Origin: JBBKWQ01 sp037969115
GTDB taxonomy: Bacteria > Actinomycetota > Acidimicrobiia > Acidimicrobiales > Ilumatobacteraceae
Length of the DNA stretch: 11,098 nt
NCBI GenBank assembly: GCA_037969115.1
Contig: JBBKWQ010000285.1
Span: forward strand, 1-11,098
Reading direction: 5' to 3'
Of the stretch, positions 5,428-11,098 are shown piece by piece. The notes below the pieces were generated by a model. It worked only from the letters and a program-made list of their open reading frames with translations, was not told where the DNA came from and made no database searches. The translations under genes were made by a program, and so were the position numbers. The number at the start of each line of letters is the position of its first letter. Within the stretch, counting starts at the first letter, position 1.

Positions 5428-8400
5428 TCAGAGCAGGCCGCCGGCGTCCGTTCGGAGCCAGTACACCACTCCCTCTACTCCGAAACCGGTTGCGTCGGCG
5501 ACCGCCGACACTGCCGCGGATATACCGTCGGTAGCTTCGACGATCGCCGGGATGAACCCCAGACTGCCGATCTCGGGGACGGTGTCCATGACGTTGCTCA
5601 CGTGCTTGCGTGTGATCCCTTGTCGATTGTTGTCCTCGTACCAGTGCATGTACTTTTTCCATTCAGGATCCAACTGTTCGGAGCCTCCGGGCAACGTGTT
5701 GTTCGCTTGGACGACCAACGACTCGAACGACACGATGGCCTGATACTTGACGTCATCGGCATGCAGCATTCCCGACATGTAGCCGAGATGTACCACTCCG
5801 AGGACCGGTCGGCAATACGTCAGCAAGTTACCGATCACAGCGCCCTTTCCTTTGGCCTTGTTGCGGACGTCGAACCCCTTTCCGATTGTTCCGATCAGCT
5901 CGAGACCCCAGATCCCCCATTGCACATACCACACGAGTCGGGCGTGCCATTCGCTCGGGGCACGCAGTGCATCTTTTTCGGCGCTCGGGTCGAGTGGTGG
6001 GAACTGCAACGGCAGTTCGGTCGGATTTCCGGACATCTGAGCGACGACGCTGAGCATGCGCTGTACGACGGCGACGACGACAGGACTGAGTGCAGGTGGG
6101 TCCTCGTCGGAGATGTCGGTGAGCTCGGTTTCAGATCCGATCTGCGTCAACGCGGTGCTGTTCGATTCGGGCGCCGTGTCGATTTCGGTCATCTCGTACC
6201 GCTGTTTGGCCGCCTTGATCTTGGCGGCGGCCTCGATCGCGTCCGCTGTCGTCGTGACGACGCCCTGGATGAGCTGGATCACGGCGTATACGTGGCCCGC
6301 CGTGGTCAGCGACGCGTTGGGCGTGGTGGTCGCCGCCGGCGGATTCACGACAGCCTCGGCTCTGCTGACGGGGTCCGTGACGATCTGGTTGTCGAGTCCG
6401 ACCGGTGCCACAGCGGGAGATGGTCGGTGTCTCGACTCGAGCAGCGTCGTCGGAAGCGCGATCAGCAGTGTGGTGATGTTGCGGAGGCTCAGCGATGAGC
6501 CAGTGGCGTCGCGGTAGAAGTCGGCGAGCAGCGGAATGTCGGGGGTCGCATCGGCGGCCGACCGGAACGACTCGGTCATAGACCGGAGTGTCTCGAACAC
6601 GCCATCGATGAGATCGTTGGCGATCTCGAGCGCGTCGACCGCTGTGAGGCTGGCGAGACGCAGCATCGCGGCTGCGAGGTCGTCCGGCGATAGGTGCGGG
6701 TTGGAGAAGATCTCTTTGATGTCGACGAGCGCCTCGGCGAAGACCGGTTCGAGTTTCTCTGCGAAGGGTCCGAGGGCATCCTCGGCCATCGACGTGAACG
6801 AACCGAGCGGCCCTTCGAATGCGGTCTTTTCGAACTCGAAGAGGACCGCTGCCGGAGAGGTCGTCTCATAGTGCACCAACTGGGAGATGATCCACTCGAT
6901 CCATGCGACGGCTTCATTGTGTGCCCGATCGAGCTGGTTGTGCGCTCCCGTGAGCGGTGCGGGGATCTTCGGCATCGCAGCCTCGATGTCGGCCTTCACG
7001 GTGGTCTCGATCGAGCCGAAGAAGCGGTCTGCATCATCTTTACGCTCGTCGAGCCATCCTTCGAGGCCGGTGATCCCGGTTTCGAACCAGGTGGCAAGCT
7101 CGCGCTGCTTTGCCTCGACCGCGGGCCAGTGGGTCTCGGCTCCCAGCCACGCAATGAATGTGTGCACCTCGATGCCGAGCGCATGCCAAACGTTCGCGAC
7201 GAACGTATTCAGATCCGCGACTCCGTCGTGGACGAATTTCCGGACGCCATCCTCGAAGTGTTGGATGATCACAACCAGCTTGGCGAATTCCTTGGGCACG
7301 CCACCGAACAGAGTGTCCAACCCCTGCACCACCCCGGCCTCTAGCCCGCGACCGCCCGACGCGAGCGCGTTGACCGGGGTGAGCCGGCCAGACGAAAGGG
7401 CACCCATCGCTCCGACGACGTCACCGTTCTTCAGGTTCTCTCCCAGCTCGTCGCAGCTCCGGCCGATCCTTCGTCCGACGCCGTCGGCCGCCGTTGTCAC
7501 GCTGCCGACGGCGTATGCGCCGGTCTCAACGAGGTCGGTGCCGACATTGTCGACGGTCAGGACGGTGAGCCCCACCAATTCTCCGAGCGGGTCGATCGTC
7601 ACAGCGTCGACACCGCCGGGATCGCCGGGCAGTCTGGCAGCCAGACCTGCGCCGTCCCGCTCCGACTGGGCGACACCCAGCGAGAAGTCCCGCCCGATGC
7701 TGAGTGCCTCTTCTGTGGTCAACGTCTGGTACGAAGGTCGACCGTCGGACAATGAAAGCGTCCAGTGCGGATGTTCCATGTTGGCCGCCGACACCTGTCG
7801 CCGATGGTGTACGCCGTAAGGGGTGGCGTGGTATGTGTATTGCGTCGTCCGGGTCAGGTTTGCGAGCGCCGACTGCAGACCGTCCGCCTGCTCGCGCGTC
7901 AGAGGCGTCAACAAGCCGAGCTCGCCCTGTCGTTCGTAAAGTTGGCCAGGCGGCATGTCGGCGATGCGTTGATGTGCCGCAACGTCGGGATGAACGATGA
8001 TCCGGGCGTCCTCGTCGGAAGGCATCGTATTGGTCCTGACGAACAGCGTCGGCAACGTGAGCGCCGTTGCCGCGATGTTGAGGACCACGCAGGAGATCGC
8101 GTTCGGCGACGTGCGTAGGGCTCGAGTCGTGTCGACCGTCGTCCGGTCGCCTTCGATGTCGATGGTGATCGGGCCGTCAGCGGTGATCTCGAGTTCCGTC
8201 ACCGAGGGCGGCACGCGCAGGATCGTCCGGTAGCTCATGTACTTCTCGATCCGCCCGTCGTCATCGAACCGGCGATCCTCGACGAGTGTCGATCGGCTCG
8301 TGATTCCCGCTTCGCTCGGTGTGTAGATGCGCCAGATTCGCATCGAGCCGACGTGCTGACTCGTGAACTCGCTGAGCAGCAGGTTCGGGAGATCCATGTG

Positions 8401-10698
8401 CAACTCTGTGAACCGGCCGGTCAGGCCGGCGGAATCGAAAAGCGTGACGCCGGTGCTCGCGCCGACGCGCATCGAGCCGATGTTCGCCAGTTCAGGCAGT
8501 GCGCCGAAGTCGAGGACGTCGGCATCCACGACCCAGACCTGGCCGCCGAAGTTCGGCTCGTCGTAGAGAGCGACCTCTCCCTCGATCGGGAGGGTGCCGC
8601 GTGCTGTGCGGACGAAGTCGGATGTGATGGCGTACGTCTGCGTCGCCTCGTCGTTCGCAATGACGAGTCCGACCTCGGAACGTAACGCTGCAGATGTCAC
8701 TCGCCAGACGTGGGACTCGAAAGTCGTCTGGCCGGTCGCAGTCGCCCCAGGGAGCAGGGTCATCCAACGATGGGCCGCGCCGTTGAAGTCGATCCAGTCG
8801 ATGTCGACGGTGAGCCACGAGTCGTTGCGGAACGAGAGGTCGACCGAGATCGCTGAGCGGAGCGAGCGGAGATGAACACTCGTGACCTCGATCGTCTGAC
8901 GTTGCTCGCGGCCGACCGCGACGCTCAGGACCTCTCCGCTGTGACGGTCGCGGACGACCCACGCAGTGCCGACGGCCGTGGCGACCGAGGCGATCTCGCG
9001 ACGGCCGAGCGTCTGGACTGCTTGTTGCTCGTCGCCGTTCTCGTCGACCCGATGTACGTCGACCTGTAGGGATGTCCGGTTCACGAACTCGATCGACGCC
9101 GGTGTGTGGCTCGGAGCCGAGACGATGTGGATCCGATGGGTCTGGCTGCGGGCGCCGCCTGCGATGAACATACCGACGACCTCGCCACTCAGATGCTTGC
9201 GGAACTCCCATGCGCTCAATGCCATCGTCGAGACCACGGTCGAATCGGCGGGTTCGAGTTCATGCTGCTTGGTGCGCTCGCCGGCGGAGTCGATAGCGAA
9301 GACGTCGACTCGAAACGGCGCGTCGTTCTCGAACAACACATCGACGGGGTCGGTTGTCGCGAACGTGCGAACGCTCTTCGTGGACACGCTGGTCACGGGC
9401 GTGTGGCGAGCGGCAATCGGTGTCGCAAGAAACATTCCGGTCTCGCGTTCGCGCACCACCCACGGCTGCCCGACGAACGAATCGAACCGCTCGGACGAGT
9501 GAGCGGCCACGACGCTTCGCGAGACGGCCTCGCCGTCGTGGTCGAACGCGATCGCCAGGAGCGCGAGCGGGGTCTCGTTGACGACCTCTATCGCTGATGG
9601 AACGCGTGGTAGCGACCCCGACGGGGCGCGCAGTCGCGCGACGTACTCCTGTTCTGCCTCCGCGGTGGCCACGTACATCGCCACTTCGTTCCCGGTGAAT
9701 GCATCGTGGATGCGCCACGGTGTCCCCACACCCGAATCCACCACATCCGCGCCGCCGGGCGCAATCGTCACGATGGGTTCCCCTCGACCGTCGGGTCCGA
9801 CGCGCTCGATCAGGATCGGGAACCAATCAAAGTTCACGAACCGGACCCGCTTGTCCTTCGAAACCCCGTCACCGAGCAAACGCGACTCCCCGATCGACAC
9901 AGTGATCGGAGTCCGCGGCGCGTCGGCCGAAGCCAACTCGCGCCCACTCCGCGGATCGATGGCCGTCCAGTCCCACGCCGCGTAGTTCTCCTCCAGGATG
10001 AACTCCCGAGGCGCCAGCGTCGCGATCACCGACGTAACACCGCTCGCCTGTACGCGGCATACCTCGGCATCAAGGAACGCATTGTTCTCGAAGCCGATGA
10101 GGGTATTCGGGATGTCGAACGCCTGCACGACCTCGTCACTCGGAATGAAGATGCCGAGCTCCAAGCCACGCTCCACCGTGCGCGCCCGCCAGGGCACAGT
10201 CGGCTCGACGGCAGCACTTTGAAAGGAATGGTCGCGCGGACACGTCGCGACGTGCTGCTCGTCGCCCGATTGCAAGATCTGGAACAGATCGACATCGAAC
10301 GCGACCGCGTTGTGAAAGGTCAACACGACCCCGCCAGCAGGGCCAACCACGTTCCCGCTGGGAGCACGAACCATCTCGCTCGTGATCTCGATCAGCCCGC
10401 TGTCGTCGCTACTGCCTGCGCTACCGTCTACGACGTCTCGTCCACTCCGAACGTCGACGGCGATCCACTTGTCGGAACCGAACATCTCGCTGCCAACCGA
10501 GCGTCCGGGTTGGAGCGTGGCGACCAATACCCGGCCGCCGCCCTCGACTACCTCGCGAAAAAGATCGAGTTCGAGGCCGGTGACGTTGACAAACTTGATC
10601 GCGACACGTTCGGCGGAAACCGCCCCGCCGAGTGGGTCGCTTCTCCGGCGTGAGCCTCGAAAGAGACCGATGATCCATTCGATGATGCGCTTGAACAC
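5428..10698 (-). CDS. Giant multidomain protein: eight VHL-beta-like modules, beta/gamma-crystallin-like domain, helical C-terminal region
   Basis: A 1756-residue protein read without interruption. The start is GTG at 10698-10696, with a GGGGG ribosome site six bases upstream, giving MFKRIIEWIIGLFRG, an amphipathic helix that could touch membrane; no cleavable signal is seen. Residues 32-690 hold eight modules of about 84 residues, each with F-x-N and a Trp 39-40 residues later. Asn are 38, 130, 205, 289, 374, 458, 540 and 625; Trp are 78, 170, 244, 328, 413, 497, 580 and 665. This matches the VHL beta domain (human Asn78 and Trp117). Residues 706-792 look like a beta/gamma-crystallin pair (ALYDEPNFGGQ to SMRIWRIY). 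Residues 884-1000 form a conserved-looking block (LFVRTNTM, QYTYHATPYGVHHRR, MEHPHWTL). Residues 1120-1420 are long amphipathic helices with IPLLADFYRDATGSSLSL at 1388-1405. The function is unknown; a binding or surface scaffold and a membrane-acting effector are both possible. The gene abuts a truncated oxidoreductase. Confidence 0.88.
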   Translation of the reverse strand: MFKRIIEWIIGLFRGSRRRSDPLGGAVSAERVAIKFVNVTGLELDLFREVVEGGGRVLVATLQPGRSVGSEMFGSDKWIAVDVRSGRDVVDGSAGSSDDSGLIEITSEMVRAPSGNVVGPAGGVVLTFHNAVAFDVDLFQILQSGDEQHVATCPRDHSFQSAAVEPTVPWRARTVERGLELGIFIPSDEVVQAFDIPNTLIGFENNAFLDAEVCRVQASGVTSVIATLAPREFILEENYAAWDWTAIDPRSGRELASADAPRTPITVSIGESRLLGDGVSKDKRVRFVNFDWFPILIERVGPDGRGEPIVTIAPGGADVVDSGVGTPWRIHDAFTGNEVAMYVATAEAEQEYVARLRAPSGSLPRVPSAIEVVNETPLALLAIAFDHDGEAVSRSVVAAHSSERFDSFVGQPWVVRERETGMFLATPIAARHTPVTSVSTKSVRTFATTDPVDVLFENDAPFRVDVFAIDSAGERTKQHELEPADSTVVSTMALSAWEFRKHLSGEVVGMFIAGGARSQTHRIHIVSAPSHTPASIEFVNRTSLQVDVHRVDENGDEQQAVQTLGRREIASVATAVGTAWVVRDRHSGEVLSVAVGREQRQTIEVTSVHLRSLRSAISVDLSFRNDSWLTVDIDWIDFNGAAHRWMTLLPGATATGQTTFESHVWRVTSAALRSEVGLVIANDEATQTYAITSDFVRTARGTLPIEGEVALYDEPNFGGQVWVVDADVLDFGALPELANIGSMRVGASTGVTLFDSAGLTGRFTELHMDLPNLLLSEFTSQHVGSMRIWRIYTPSEAGITSRSTLVEDRRFDDDGRIEKYMSYRTILRVPPSVTELEITADGPITIDIEGDRTTVDTTRALRTSPNAISCVVLNIAATALTLPTLFVRTNTMPSDEDARIIVHPDVAAHQRIADMPPGQLYERQGELGLLTPLTREQADGLQSALANLTRTTQYTYHATPYGVHHRRQVSAANMEHPHWTLSLSDGRPSYQTLTTEEALSIGRDFSLGVAQSERDGAGLAARLPGDPGGVDAVTIDPLGELVGLTVLTVDNVGTDLVETGAYAVGSVTTAADGVGRRIGRSCDELGENLKNGDVVGAMGALSSGRLTPVNALASGGRGLEAGVVQGLDTLFGGVPKEFAKLVVIIQHFEDGVRKFVHDGVADLNTFVANVWHALGIEVHTFIAWLGAETHWPAVEAKQRELATWFETGITGLEGWLDERKDDADRFFGSIETTVKADIEAAMPKIPAPLTGAHNQLDRAHNEAVAWIEWIISQLVHYETTSPAAVLFEFEKTAFEGPLGSFTSMAEDALGPFAEKLEPVFAEALVDIKEIFSNPHLSPDDLAAAMLRLASLTAVDALEIANDLIDGVFETLRSMTESFRSAADATPDIPLLADFYRDATGSSLSLRNITTLLIALPTTLLESRHRPSPAVAPVGLDNQIVTDPVSRAEAVVNPPAATTTPNASLTTAGHVYAVIQLIQGVVTTTADAIEAAAKIKAAKQRYEMTEIDTAPESNSTALTQIGSETELTDISDEDPPALSPVVVAVVQRMLSVVAQMSGNPTELPLQFPPLDPSAEKDALRAPSEWHARLVWYVQWGIWGLELIGTIGKGFDVRNKAKGKGAVIGNLLTYCRPVLGVVHLGYMSGMLHADDVKYQAIVSFESLVVQANNTLPGGSEQLDPEWKKYMHWYEDNNRQGITRKHVSNVMDTVPEIGSLGFIPAIVEATDGISAAVSAVADATGFGVEGVVYWLRTDAGGLL
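8629..10605 (-). repeat. Eight tandem VHL-beta-like modules (protein-level repeat)
   Basis: The eight units are diverged at the DNA level but share a pattern: hydrophobic-x-F-x-N, a strand with alternating hydrophobics, an (I/V)D-x-x-G turn, L-x-P, then (S/T)-x-x-G-x-x-W-x-x-R-(D/E)-x-x-(S/T)-G. Units 4 and 5 contain SGVGTPW and SFVGQPW. These align with Ser111, Gly114 and Trp117 of human VHL, and unit 8 has SHVW with His at the place of His115. The spacing regularity argues for serial duplication of one domain. Confidence 0.75.
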
Positions 10699-11098
10699 GC
10701 CGAACCCCCGTCTGCGAGAAGCAGCAACCTAGCCGACCCGGGCTGACCCGAATTCGAGTCCGTTCTTGCCCCTAGAGCGTCTCCGACAGGGATCGTCATG
10801 CGTTCAGTTCGTTCGGGATGCGACAGTGATTATGCAGCGTCCTCGGGGTGCCCCGATCTCCAACAGTTCGCCGGCAGCCGAGTGGTCGGTCGTGCTTGTG
10901 CCAGTGCGATTACCGGGCGCCCTCAAGCGGTGGGGTGACTCCCGAGTCGTGGGATTCGAGCTGCTCTGCGTTCACCACGCCGCCGCCGATCCGACAACGT
11001 CCCTCTCCATGGTTGGTCTACCTGACCGCAGCTCGCCTCCGATCAGAGGCCCACCGAAACAGGAGTAGATTCGTCGATCTAGGCAGAGCTGAGGAACA
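10699..11098. other. 400 bp without a supportable gene; upstream region of the giant gene
   Basis: Open frames here are short and compositionally unconvincing. Candidate regulatory marks for the minus-strand giant gene are CATAAT (10834-10829 on the minus strand), without a good -35, and a short dyad CGGGG-TG-CCCCG at 10844-10855. GAGGA at 11090-11094 could be a ribosome site for a plus-strand gene starting just past the window. The missing N-terminal part of the truncated oxidoreductase is not recognisable here. Confidence 0.4.

Noticed and set aside
5426..5662. N-terminal extension of the oxidoreductase remnant to an ATG at 5662
   Set aside because: The extra residues are an Arg-rich alternate reading of the giant gene's 3' end, not barrel sequence.
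5212..6498. 428-codon plus-strand open frame
   Set aside because: Arg/Asp-rich antisense shadow of the giant gene and of the oxidoreductase remnant.
6887..7819. 310-codon plus-strand open frame (and a 315-codon one at 9706-10653)
   Set aside because: Antisense shadows of the giant gene with Ser/Pro/Thr- or Arg-rich composition and no domain pattern.
10766..11068. 100-codon plus-strand open frame upstream of the giant gene
   Set aside because: No recognisable motif, no ribosome site and mixed composition; left as intergenic.

Overview
The window is high-GC DNA that reads like an actinobacterial chromosome, most likely a marine Acidimicrobiia (Ilumatobacter-type) lineage. That guess rests on the codon bias, a sugar-binding lipoprotein with an ACGSDDD start followed by a Thr/Glu linker, an F420-type luciferase-like oxidoreductase remnant and an IS481-type transposase tail. 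There is no rRNA gene or ribosomal protein to confirm it.

Layout. 40-1521 (minus): solute-binding lipoprotein of a carbohydrate ABC importer, with a dyad operator candidate upstream (1600-1628). 1803-2222 (minus): small unknown lipoprotein. 2262-2615 (plus): C-terminal stub of an IS481-family transposase plus its terminal repeat. This abuts a tRNA-Gly(UCC)-like sequence (2616-2690, minus) whose 3' half is perfect and whose 5' half is degenerate. A tandem 11-bp repeat (2777-2798) lies next to it. The stretch 2262-3258 therefore looks like the scar of integration and IS activity, with only gene fragments left. 3259-3924 (minus) and 4063-4734 (plus) are divergent genes for a PD-(D/E)XK nuclease-like protein and an EEP (endonuclease/exonuclease/phosphatase) family hydrolase, both starting with GTG. 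4739-5425 (minus) holds two truncated coding remnants, the larger being the C-terminal part of an F420-type luciferase-like oxidoreductase.

5428-10698 (minus) is one uninterrupted gene for a 1756-residue protein and is the most interesting object here. It carries eight consecutive modules resembling the beta domain of the von Hippel-Lindau (VHL) protein, each with Asn and Trp 39-40 residues apart. These are followed by a beta/gamma-crystallin-like domain, a conserved central block and a long amphipathic helical C-terminal region. Its last codon lies 2 bp from the truncated end of the oxidoreductase remnant, so the gene appears to sit at a rearrangement or insertion junction. 10699-11098 shows no supportable gene.

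Functional links are weak. The transporter subunit belongs to an operon that continues beyond position 1. The two nuclease-like genes may share a divergent promoter region. The giant protein has no recognisable partner in the window. Overall this is an accessory, rearranged region rather than a conserved operon.
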